Part shown: positions 1 through 8,300 of the stretch, piece after piece | How positions within the stretch are numbered: the stretch's first letter is position 1 | How the letters are laid out: each line of letters starts with the position of its first letter | Source: an uncultured Clostridia bacterium | GTDB lineage: Bacteria; Bacillota; Clostridia; Christensenellales; Borkfalkiaceae | DNA: 11,214 nt | Direction: 5' to 3' | NCBI GenBank assembly: GCA_947627125.1 | Contig: CANQUY010000051.1 | Span: 1-11,214 of the forward strand | The notes under the pieces: model-generated | Databases searched by the model: none | What the model was told of the DNA's origin: nothing | What the model saw: only the letters and a program-made list of their open reading frames with translations | Position numbers and translations under genes: made by a program

Positions 1-895
1 CAGACGTGCAGAAGGCGGGCGGGTCTAAAATGACAAGGTCGAACTTTCTCCCTTCCGCATGATAGGCGCGGAGGAGGTCGAACGCGTCCCCGCATACCGT
101 TTCGATATTGTGAAATCCGTTGAGCTCGGCATTCCGCCTCACACTCTCAAGCGCACGGGCGGAGGCGTCGAGAGAGGTGACATGCTCTGCCGAGAGGGCG
201 CAGTTCATGGAGAACCCGCCGCTATTGCAGAAGCAGTCGAGGACTTCTCCCTTTGCATATCGCCGCACGGCGAGGCGGTTCTCCCTTTGGTCGAGAAAAT
301 AGCCCGTCTTTTGGCCGTTTTTCACGTCCACAGCCATCTTGAGGCCGTTTTCTTCAAAGACGATTTCGTCGGGCACCTCGCCGTAGAGAACGCCCGCAGT
401 TTCCCCGAGCCCCTCCTTCCTGCGAACGGCGACGTCCGAACGCTCATAGATGCCCTTGGGGGAGAACTCCTCGACGAGGGCCTCCACAATGAGTTTTTTG
501 CGCTGATCCACGCCGAGGGAGAGAAACTGCACGGAGAGGTAATCCCCGTATTTATCGACGATGAGGGCGGGGAGATTGTCCGCTTCGGCAAACACGGCAC
601 GGTAGGCGTCTTTGAGCCCGAGCGACGTGCGATAGCTGTTCGCCGCGTGGATGCGCTCGAGATAGAGGGCCTTGCCGTCCTCCTCATTTCCGCGGATGAA
701 GATGCGGACAAGGATCTTGGAGGCGTGGTTGATATATCCCTTGCCGAGAAAGCGGCCGTCGAAGCTCTTGACCGTGGCGAGCGACCCGTTCTTATCCTTG
801 CCCTCGATACGGGCGACCTCGTTGGCATACACCCACGGATGCCCCGCGGCAATGCGTTTCTCTTCGCCCTTTTTCAAGAAAATTTCATAGCTCAT
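1..895 (-). CDS. rlmI: RlmI-family 23S rRNA (cytosine-C5) methyltransferase, 3' end outside window
   Basis: SAM-dependent methyltransferase that, in the characterised E. coli RlmI, makes m5C1962 in 23S rRNA in the cytoplasm. The protein starts MSYEIFLKKGEEKRIAAGHP at the ATG read from 895, and 298 residues are visible of the roughly 390 usual for the family. Residues 1-80 fit the N-terminal PUA-like RNA-binding domain (GHPWVYANEV). The family signature TGYFLDQRENR is at 197-207. SAM-binding motif I, VLDCFCNSGGF, is at 218-228. Catalytic-region motif IV, DPPAF, is at 291-295, just before the window edge. The ATG at 900 is not usable because its frame stops at once. There is no Shine-Dalgarno sequence at normal spacing, and the TATAAT box ends 6 bases before the ATG, so the mRNA may be leaderless. 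It is transcribed away from the TetR gene. The family is clear. The exact target nucleotide is inferred from E. coli, since related family members modify other positions. Confidence 0.93.
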   Translation of the reverse strand, partial: MSYEIFLKKGEEKRIAAGHPWVYANEVARIEGKDKNGSLATVKSFDGRFLGKGYINHASKILVRIFIRGNEEDGKALYLERIHAANSYRTSLGLKDAYRAVFAEADNLPALIVDKYGDYLSVQFLSLGVDQRKKLIVEALVEEFSPKGIYERSDVAVRRKEGLGETAGVLYGEVPDEIVFEENGLKMAVDVKNGQKTGYFLDQRENRLAVRRYAKGEVLDCFCNSGGFSMNCALSAEHVTSLDASARALESVRRNAELNGFHNIETVCGDAFDLLRAYHAEGRKFDLVILDPPAFCTS

Positions 896-901
896 AGCAT
901 T

Positions 902-930
902 ATTATAAAAAATCGTGCTCCAAAAGTAAA
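902..930 (-). promoter_or_regulatory. Predicted sigma-A promoter of rlmI
   Basis: On the minus strand, TTTACT (925-930) is followed after exactly 17 bases by TATAAT (902-907). This is a full -10 match and a good -35 match at optimal spacing. Transcription starting about 7 bases downstream of the -10 box would begin at or within a base or two of the ATG at 895. The -10/-35 spacer contains one arm of the 907-950 dyad. Confidence 0.7.
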
Positions 931-950
931 GCGGAATCGCACGATTTTTT
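907..950. repeat. 12-bp perfect inverted repeat (hairpin or operator dyad) overlapping the rlmI promoter
   Basis: AAAAAATCGTGC (907-918) and GCACGATTTTTT (939-950) are perfect complements separated by 20 bases. Read on the plus strand this is a hairpin ending in a T-run, as in a Rho-independent terminator, and the A/T tails make it symmetric so it could act in either direction. No plus-strand gene lies to its left that needs a terminator. Its left arm lies between the -10 and -35 boxes of rlmI and its right arm just upstream of the -35. It could instead be a regulator-binding dyad. The GC part of the stem is only about 5 bp, so a role as a strong terminator is uncertain. Confidence 0.6.
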
Positions 951-962
951 CTTTGCCCCGCT

Positions 963-1090
963 CGCTCATGGTGTCCCGCTTCAGCCATTCTGATCACGTC
1001 ATGGTGAGCGAAGTCGAACCATCACCTTATTATTGCTGCGGTGATCCTTCGACTACGCTCAGGATGACGCATTTGGAACGGCGGGTCGGG
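963..1090. repeat. 128-bp dispersed-type repeat, copy 1 (REPIN-like)
   Basis: A non-coding repeat nearly identical to 1282-1409. The two differ only by small changes around 978-994 and one base in the central spacer. It contains two 29-base arms, 998-1026 and 1040-1068, in inverted orientation around a 13-base spacer, matching at 24 of 29 positions. Each arm also carries its own short palindrome: ATGGT..ACCAT in the left arm and ATCCT..AGGAT in the right arm. The core 'CTGAGCG.AGTCGAAGG' resembles short palindromic repeats scattered through many bacterial genomes. No coding potential is seen. Confidence 0.85.
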
Positions 1091-1124
1091 TGAAATGACG
1101 CGGCGGGTACGGGGGTCCGTAGCG

Positions 1125-1264
1125 GCGTCACGCTGAGAAGGGGAGCACAACGCAGTCTACGGGAGCCGTACTCTTCTCGCCGCATGCTTTACGGACATTC
1201 GCCGCGAGATTCTTCGGGTTAGGTCACCTTGACTTTGTTCTTACTCCGTTTCTCAGAATGACGC
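1125..1264. repeat. 140-bp MITE-like element with imperfect terminal inverted repeats
   Basis: The left end (1125-1145, beginning GCGTCACGCTGAGAA) and the reverse complement of the right end (1244-1264, beginning GCGTCATTCTGAGAA) match at 17 of 21 bases. The interior has no open frame of note. Similar sequence flanks both sides (TGACGCGGCGGGTACGGG at about 1096-1113 and TGACGCGGCGGTACGGG at about 1259-1275), so the element and its borders form a mosaic with the 128-bp repeats. It could be a non-autonomous mobile element or another palindromic intergenic repeat. No transposase is present in the window. Confidence 0.5.
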
Positions 1265-1281
1265 GGCGGTACGGGCCCCCG

Positions 1282-1409
1282 CGCTCATGGTGTCCCGCTC
1301 GGCCATTCTGAATCACGTCATGGTGAGCGAAGTCGAACCATCACCTTATTGTTGCTGCGGTGATCCTTCGACTACGCTCAGGATGACGCATTTGGAACGG
1401 CGGGTCGGG
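1282..1409. repeat. 128-bp dispersed-type repeat, copy 2 (REPIN-like)
   Basis: Direct repeat of 963-1090, of equal length. Its inverted arms are 1317-1345 and 1359-1387 around a 13-base spacer. The arms are base-for-base the same as in copy 1, including all five mismatched positions between arms. This shows recent duplication of the whole unit or conservation of the two hairpins. The 51 bases between this repeat and the tetR promoter hold no feature I can support. Confidence 0.85.
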
Positions 1410-1460
1410 CGAGCGGTCGGCGGCCTTTTAAAAAACTTTGTATGAATATTGCAATAAGGC

Positions 1461-1489
1461 TTGACATTTAAATTGACAAGTTATATAAT
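1461..1489 (+). promoter_or_regulatory. Consensus sigma-A promoter of the tetR-family gene
   Basis: TTGACA (1461-1466), a 17-base spacer, then TATAAT (1484-1489): a perfect consensus promoter. A second TTGACA lies in the spacer at 1473-1478, 12 bases after the first. It is too close to the -10 box to serve as a -35, but it pairs with TATCAA (1492-1497) as an imperfect inverted repeat across the -10 box, which could be an autoregulatory site. The expected start of transcription is about 1495-1497, which coincides with the ATG. Confidence 0.8.
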
Positions 1490-1496
1490 GATATCA

Positions 1497-2123
1497 ATGG
1501 TGAAAGTGGGTAGAAAGGAAGAATTTATTGATACCACAATGCAAATTGTAGCCCAAAACGGATTGGGCGGCTTTGCCATGAAACAGGTCACCTCCAAAAT
1601 GGGGGTTTCCGAGGCCCTCATCTACAAATATTTTGAAACCAAAGAAAATCTCCTCTACGCCTGTTTCGAGAGCTTTCACATGCGCGTCGCCGCGCTCTTC
1701 CGCAACTTCACCCTTCCGCCCATCACCTCCCCGCAGGATATGTACGCCGCCATCCGCGCCCTGTGGTTTACCTACTTTGAATTTTTGGTGAACGGCGACT
1801 ATCGCACCATCTACTATTTCGACTACCGCGATTCCCCGTATATCCGCGAGGTCATGAAGCACGACGACGAGGCCGCGGCCACCTATTTCAAATACTTCGC
1901 CGCCATCGTCCACAATATCAACACCCGCGCCCGCTTCACCGAACGCTCGAGCGGGGCACACCTGTGGATGTATGTCCTCGATACGTCGGGTATCTTCGCC
2001 AAGCGCATCATCCGCGGCGAACTTCCTCGCACGGAGGAGAGCTATGAAGAGATTTGGAGGCTCATCTCCCAAGGCATCTTGGGCGTCGTCATGCCAACAC
2101 CCACGGGCCTCGGGAACCCGTGA
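1497..2123 (+). CDS. TetR/AcrR-family transcriptional regulator
   Basis: A 208-residue DNA-binding regulator, the normal length for the family. Residues 8-57 form the TetR N-terminal three-helix DNA-binding domain: EEFIDTTMQIVAQNGLGGFA, then the helix-turn-helix at about 27-46, ending in the hallmark IYKYFETKENLLYACFE (42-58). Residues 60-208 are the helical ligand-binding and dimerisation domain, too variable for me to name a ligand. The open frame extends upstream to 1461, but that extension is the promoter itself. I chose the ATG at 1497, which keeps the whole DNA-binding domain and sits at the predicted transcription start, so the mRNA is probably leaderless; no Shine-Dalgarno sequence fits. 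A terminator follows. Family members usually repress themselves or a neighbouring operon. The palindrome at 2194-2209 is a possible target, by inference only. Confidence 0.93.
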   Translation: MVKVGRKEEFIDTTMQIVAQNGLGGFAMKQVTSKMGVSEALIYKYFETKENLLYACFESFHMRVAALFRNFTLPPITSPQDMYAAIRALWFTYFEFLVNGDYRTIYYFDYRDSPYIREVMKHDDEAAATYFKYFAAIVHNINTRARFTERSSGAHLWMYVLDTSGIFAKRIIRGELPRTEESYEEIWRLISQGILGVVMPTPTGLGNP

Positions 2124-2130
2124 CCGCACA

Positions 2131-2182
2131 AAAAAAACCGTCTGACCTTCCCTCAAAAAAGGGGAGAAAAAGACGTTTTTTT
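2131..2182 (+). terminator. Rho-independent terminator after the tetR-family gene
   Basis: An A-run is followed by CGTCT (2139-2143), which pairs with AGACG (2171-2175). An inner stem CTTCCC (2147-2152) pairs with GGGGAG (2161-2166), with one G-T pair and a loop of 8 bases. A run of seven T follows at 2176-2182. It begins 8 bases after the tetR stop codon and should separate its transcript from the giant gene. Confidence 0.75.
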
Positions 2183-2193
2183 GAGGCAATATG

Positions 2194-2209
2194 GTGAGTA
2201 ATTGCTCAC
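2194..2209. promoter_or_regulatory. 16-bp near-palindrome, candidate operator upstream of the giant gene
   Basis: GTGAGTAATTGCTCAC is palindromic apart from one mismatched pair. Its length and TGAG..CTCA half-sites resemble operators bound by TetR-family dimers. It lies between the tetR terminator and the start of the giant gene, where a promoter for that gene would be expected. I found no convincing -35/-10 pair between 2183 and 2247. It could also form a small hairpin in RNA. Binding by the adjacent TetR protein is inference. Confidence 0.45.
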
Positions 2210-2247
2210 TCAAAAATAGAAGTTCAGTAAGAAAAAAATTAGCAATG

Positions 2248-2253
2248 AGGGAG
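2248..2253 (+). promoter_or_regulatory. Shine-Dalgarno sequence of the giant surface-protein gene
   Basis: AGGGAG stands 6 bases before the ATG at 2260. It decides that start over the in-frame ATG at 2245, which has only an A-rich stretch upstream. The 2260 start also gives a normal signal peptide N-region (MKEKSTSFLKK). Confidence 0.75.
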
Positions 2254-2259
2254 TATCTG

Positions 2260-2382
2260 ATGAAAGAAAAATCAACAAGTTTTCTCAAGAAGGTCGCACT
2301 TTTGACAATGGCGCTGCTGATGTTTACAGGCGTTGCGCTTGGCATCGGTTTGCCCATGGTCGGAGAGAAGGAGGCCTCTGCG
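2260..2382 (+). other. Sec signal peptide of the giant protein
   Basis: Residues 1-41: a positive N-region with K10 and K11, a hydrophobic core of about 20 residues (VALLTMALLMFTGVALGIGL), and a small-residue cleavage region EASAA. Cleavage is likely after A41 or A42. This marks the protein as exported. Confidence 0.85.
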
Positions 2383-5300
2383 GCCAATTCAACAAAGATC
2401 ACGACGACGCTCACCGCCATCGATCTTATCAATGATACGGGCATAAAAATCGATTCATGGTCATTTAATTCAGTCAATATTCCTGGTAATTATAGTACAT
2501 ATAGTGCAGCGTCAACAACAAGCGAGTATAGAGGATCAAATAAAAAGTTCTCGAATTCTTCCCTGACAACAATGTATTTCAAAAAGAATCCGAGTACTAT
2601 CAGCTATTCTTCTAATACCAATGGCGGATACTGGTATTGGGATACCGAGAGCAATATTTCAAATGCGACTGGTCCCTATAGGATTCAAACATCGATTTAT
2701 GCGTTGTCGGTGAATGGGAATTTATATATCCCCTTTGGCGCCATCAGTACTGGGGGAATTCCCACTTACTTGGGCGTAGACATGATACCGATAACAATGG
2801 GGAAGCAGGTTAAGCTTTCCGAATTTTACAAAAAGCTTAACGGGTCAGCAAAGGGAACTTGCAGCCTTTTCCTTCCCATTGACGATAGTGGTTGGCTCAA
2901 ATGGGACGATGAAGGAAGAGCGTATTTCACTGCATATTCATTAGGCGTCCGCTACGTCACAGTCGATGCAAGTGGTACGCCTGGTGCAACAAACAGTAAG
3001 ACAGACCCCAACATTTCTACGAGCCCTAAGACAGAGTCCATTCCCACAAACATTGAAGAAAAACTCAACGACTACACGACGTCGCCCGGCAAAAAGACCG
3101 GTACATACACAGGCAAAGAGCTGCCTTGCCCCATCGAGGATAACCAATATTGGACGGTAGGGACTATTTCTCCCGAGGGCAACGGAGCGGGGAATTATTC
3201 GGCAACCGTCACCCCTAAAGAGGGCTTTGCATGGTCGGACGGTTCCACGGAGCCGAGGACTGTCTATTGGACGGTGGGCAAGGCTCAACAGGCCCTCGGC
3301 CTTGATTACGATACGAGCGACAAACCTCTCGATATTACAGAGAAGGAAACGGTCGTTCCGTTCAACATTACGGATGACGCACTCGTCAACAAAGACGCAG
3401 ATTTACAAATTACCATTACGCAAGAGGATGGAGCTCCTTTTACAGGTGGCGAGGCTCCTATCACCGTTACAAAAGAGAGCGAACCGTACGGTTTCAAGGT
3501 CACGCGCAATACGCAGAACGCAGTTTCTGCTCAGGTGACCGTCATAGTCCCCGGCAATGATAATCTCGAGGAAAAGACTTTCATCTTTAATGTCAATCTT
3601 GAGGCGGGCGAGGGGTTCTATGTAGATGGCAACGAAGATATCGTCTACGAGAGCTTACAGGATGCAATCAACGCAGCGGGAAATCCTGCTAAGATCCATG
3701 TGAGAGGGAATGCAGCGATCGATTCCTCCGTAGATCTTCCCGACGGCCTCACACTCATCGGCGATTCGGGCAGCCAAATCTTTTCGTCGGTTGCCCCCGC
3801 ATTCAACGTGAAAGAGGGCAATGTCACACTGCAAAACGTTGCAATTCAATCGAACGGCAGCGGTGCGGCGGTCAAAGTCAGCGGCGGTTCGCTCAAGACG
3901 GAAAGGGAAGTCACCTTCACAGGCGGCGGCATTGAAGTTTCAAATGGCGACGTCACCCTCGGCGGCAACGTCACCTTTGACGGCTGCAAGGCGGATGGGA
4001 ATGGCGGTGCGCTCAATATCACGGGCGGCAGCGTCACCGTTGGAGAGGACGCAGACGTCACCATGACGAACTGCGAAGCCGAAAACGGCGGCGCGATCGC
4101 TGTTTCGGGCGGCACGTTTGACGCAAGCAACGGCACTTTGAACGCCAAAGGCAACGTCGCAACGAATCAGGGCGGCGCGATTTACGTCGCGGGCGGCGAA
4201 GTCACCCTTGGCAGCGGCGTCACGGTTTCCAATAACAGCGGCAAGACGTTCGGCAACGGCGTTGTCGTTGCGGGCGGCCAGTCTGTGACCGTTACGTCCG
4301 ACGCGTTCGGCGGCCTCAGCGACGGGATCGGCCTTGTCGGGCAGAGCTCCGTCAAGGTCTCGGGCGAAATCGCACGCGACACAAAACTCACCGTTGAATT
4401 TGCGGACCCCAAGGCGCAGCTCGAAGGGGAAGGCGCAAATTTTGGCTATGTCGTCAATGCAGAGGGCGCGGGTAACACGGCCGATGCGTTGAAATCGGCC
4501 CTCCGCGTCAAGAACGCAGGGTATACTTTCAAACCCGATTCTGCAAGCAACAATCTCCAGCTCGCAAGTTCTGAGGACGTTGTTGCAATGTACATTGACG
4601 GCGAGGGCAACACGCATGATTGCTTCTCCATCGAGGAAGCGATTGCATGGATTCAAGCAAATGGCGGAACTGGCACGATCTATCTCGTGCAGTACTTCAA
4701 TCAAAAGGAGTCCAAAGAGCCCGAGCCTGTCACGATCGACAACACGATTGAGATCCCTGCGGGTGTTGATATCACCTTTGAATCGGCAGTCCGCGTTGCA
4801 GATAACGAAGGCCATTTTACATATTACTATGACGGCGAGAAGTCTGAGCACAAGTTGACCGACCTCGAGAGCGAAGTCCCCGAATATACTTACGGCACGA
4901 CTACCAAGGTCGTCCGCGGCGGAACGCTCACCGAGGAGATGATCAAGGTGGAGGGCAAGCTCACCCTCGGCAACGTCATCCTCGACGGCGGCGCAGATTG
5001 GTCGAAGGAAGTCGGCGCAGACTATAAAGACTGGGGAACCGACACGAAGATCAAAATCAAGGACGAGAACGGCAGAGCGGGTTCCGCCGAGAACAACAAC
5101 CGAGGCGTCGTGGCGCACGCGCCCGTCATCGTCAACGCAGGTGAGCTCACCGTCGGCGAGGGCGCGACCATTCAGAATAACGATAACAATCATGCAGCCC
5201 CCGGCGAAGGGTTCGGTTCCGAAAACTACGGCGGCGGCATCCGCAACGAGGGCACGGGCCGGCTCACCGTGAGCGGCACGATCAAGGATTGCTACTCCCG

Positions 5301-8300
5301 TGAGGGCGGCGCGATCATGAACGTTGACAAAAACGGCATAGCGGGAGATAGCCTGCCCTCCGTCACCATCAAGGACGGCGCAAGCATCACGGGGAACGTT
5401 TCGCAGACCAAGGGCGCAGCCATTCAAAATGTCTATGGCGACGCGACCACCACGGTCGAAGGCGGCACGATCGAGAAGAACCACTCCCTCAATGACCTCG
5501 GCGTTCTCACCGTGGAAGAGGGGGCAAACCTTACCGTTTCGGGCGGCAAGATAACCGCGGGCGCAGACGAGAACGCGCTCTACCTCTATAACAAATACGG
5601 CGAAGAGGACATTCTCCACTCCAACGCGGGTGCGATCCCCTATGTCGAGAACGAGAAGGCGGGCGCGCTCCATATCGAGAAAGCCCCCACGATTACGGGC
5701 AATGTTCATATCGACGATCCCTGCACCGCCTATAAGGAAGGAGAGGAGGGGAAACCTTATGACCCGTTCATCAATGTTGAAGGGTACACGGGCGGCGACC
5801 TCACCCTCGACGTCAACGAAAACCGCCCGAACGGCAACGTTGCACAGGGCAGCGGCCTCGATAAGGTAACGCCTCCCGCAAACGAGATCGGCTCCGACGG
5901 CTTCAGCGGTACATATTACTATAAGACGACGAATGAGGACGGCAAGGAGGAACTCCGTTCGGCGCAGTATGGCCTCTCCGTTTCGCAGACCAAGCCCGGC
6001 GAGATGATCTTTGAAGGTTTCGACCCCGACATCACGGGCATGTCCGTCACGATCGGCGGCAAGAACTATGATTTCACGCAGAATGAGGAAGGGCAATACG
6101 TTTTGAAGTATGAAGAGGGTTCCGCCAAGATCGACGGCATCACCTTCAGCTATGGCGAAACAGAGGTTGAACTCACTCCCACGGCTGCCAAGACGCTGGC
6201 CGTTGTGCAGTTCAAGCCTGAAAACCTGCAAATCACCGTTTCCGCGGGAGCAAGATATCTCGCCACGGACGGACAGTGGAAAGATTTCCCCGCAGATTCG
6301 CCCTGTGAGCTTCCCAATGATATCAAATACGAGGACGGAATTATCACAGTCGAAATCGACGGCGAAGAGCGCAAGATCGATATCGGCGAGCGCGGCGCGG
6401 TCGTTTCGGGCAAGGTCGGCGAGTTGGGCCTCTCCGCCGTGGAAGAGAGCGAAACAGGCGCCAAACTCACGATCGAAGGCGAGAGCGGCCTTGAGTACCG
6501 TCTTTTGGACGAAGAGGGCAACTATGTCGGCGACGGGTGGATCTCTTGCGGCGAGGACGGCAAGGTGACCTTTGAAATTTCCGCCGACGGCAAAAAGTAT
6601 ACCGTCGTCGCCCGCACCCCTGCCGCAAAGGACGAGGCAGGCAATGTGACGGCGTTTGCAGGCCCTTACGCAGAACGGGGCACCCTTTCGGCGCTCACTT
6701 CCGAAGAGAAAGCTAATCTCAATACATATAACGAAGCATATGCCGCCGTCGAAGGCAAACTCTGGACGGATGGAAATGTCGGTTCGGCAAGCGTTACAGA
6801 GCACGAAGCCGTAAAGAATGCCTATGAAGCTCTCAGCGAGAGATTGCAGGCGCTTGTTTCGGATGGCTATCAGGACGTTCTTCAAAGCTATCCCTATGCC
6901 CTCTATGCCGAGTGGCAGAAGAGCAATGCAGGCATTCTCGCCAAGGTCGGAGAAGAGGGGACGGGCCTTAGCAGCACAGATGCCGAGGATTTGATTGCGG
7001 CCATCGAGGGCTACAACACCATGGCGGGCAAAGACGCCGTGGCGGCTGCCTATGCCATGGACAACTATAAGGCCTTGATCGATGCCTACAAGGTAGCCAT
7101 TTCGGCCGAGATCGCCCAAAAGGCAAACGATTGGTTCGCCGAAAAAGGAATTGACGAAGCGGGGCAGGAAAAATATCAGGAAGCGATCGACTTCTTCGCA
7201 AATCAGGTCGCAGATTACGATTTGAACCCCGCCGAGGGGAGCGTTGAAGGAGCTGTCAACGAGCTCAAGAGCTTTGTTGAAAAAACGGGCAATGTGCTCG
7301 ACGTTCAATATTCCTACAATCAAAAGGCGACTGAAGATACGCTTGCAAAGCTCTCCGATGCACGGAAGGAAGAACTTACCGATTCGCTCACGGAGCACAT
7401 GACCAAGGCCCAGACGGAAGAAGGGTATGATCCGAAAACGGCTGAAGCCGACTTCGACCGTATCATCGGCAAGGGTGTGGCTGAACATCTCTACCTCGAA
7501 GCCTACCTTGCGATCGAGGGCACGGCCGCGGATACCGCTTCCGCACCCGCACAGGGCGTTATGGAGGCCATTGAGAAAGCCGCTGACGCTGAAGAAGCCA
7601 TGAAGGCCACACAGGACGGGATCAAGGCCCTTCTCGAAGGCTTTGCGCAGCCCGATATCGCGCTCGAAAAGTATATGGAGAGCAAAGTCGATAGCTTCGA
7701 GGCTCTCGATGAGGACGACGTCGCCGCCCTCAAGAACCTCAAGGCCGTGGCGGAATATCTCGAGGCATACAAGAATATCTACGGCGAAGAAGCTCTCGAC
7801 ACTGACGGAAACATCAAGGCGGACGTTCAGACCGCGATCGAGGCGATCGTCGGGGCAACGGCCGCGGAAGGTTCCACCGAGATCGAGGCCGCAAACGCAA
7901 AGCTCGCCGAAGAAGTCGGAAAGTTGCTCGAAGGAGCATATACCGATAAGGATAATCAAATCATCACCGGCGCAAAGAAGGCCGCGGAAGATGCCGAAAC
8001 AGCGGGCAACGAGGCTCAGCACGTCGCCCAAGCGGCCGACGCTGTCCTCGGCGTGAAGGAAAAGCTCGACCTTCAGAGGAAGTACGACGAGATCGTTTCT
8101 CGCAACGAAGGGCTTGCGGAGAAACTCGACGGGTTGAAAGCGGCCCTCGACGCCGCCCTTGAGAGCGGACTTGGCGATATCGACGAGGCAGAAGCAAACG
8201 GCAAGGCGGAGGCCTTAACGGATGCGATCGCGGCTCTCGAACTTGCAGAGGCGAAGTATCTCGCCGAGCTCGAGTACGCCGAGGCCTATGCCGAGATCAC

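Noticed and set aside
59..1093. Plus-strand open frame of 344 codons over the rlmI region
   Set aside because: It overlaps the minus-strand methyltransferase, whose motifs are unmistakable, and runs on into the non-coding repeat. Its translation shows no domain pattern.
963..1409. CRISPR array
   Set aside because: There are only two copies of a 128-bp unit, with internal inverted arms and no short regular spacers or cas genes.
1461..1496. Upstream start of the TetR protein at 1461
   Set aside because: The extension would translate the consensus promoter itself. The ATG at 1497 keeps the whole DNA-binding domain.
2245..2259. ATG at 2245 as start of the giant gene
   Set aside because: No Shine-Dalgarno sequence precedes it, while the ATG at 2260 has AGGGAG at 6 bases and gives a standard signal peptide.
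1494..2477. Minus-strand open frame across the tetR gene and the start of the giant gene
   Set aside because: It crosses a terminator, the operator candidate and two well-supported genes, and its translation is low in recognisable structure.
3940..8031. Minus-strand open frame of 1363 codons, and similar ones at 8473-10020 and 10105-10836
   Set aside because: All three are in exact register with the sense codons, so antisense stops could arise only from TTA, CTA or TCA codons, which the sense gene avoids. Sense codons show clear protein repeats and domains. The antisense frames are a by-product.
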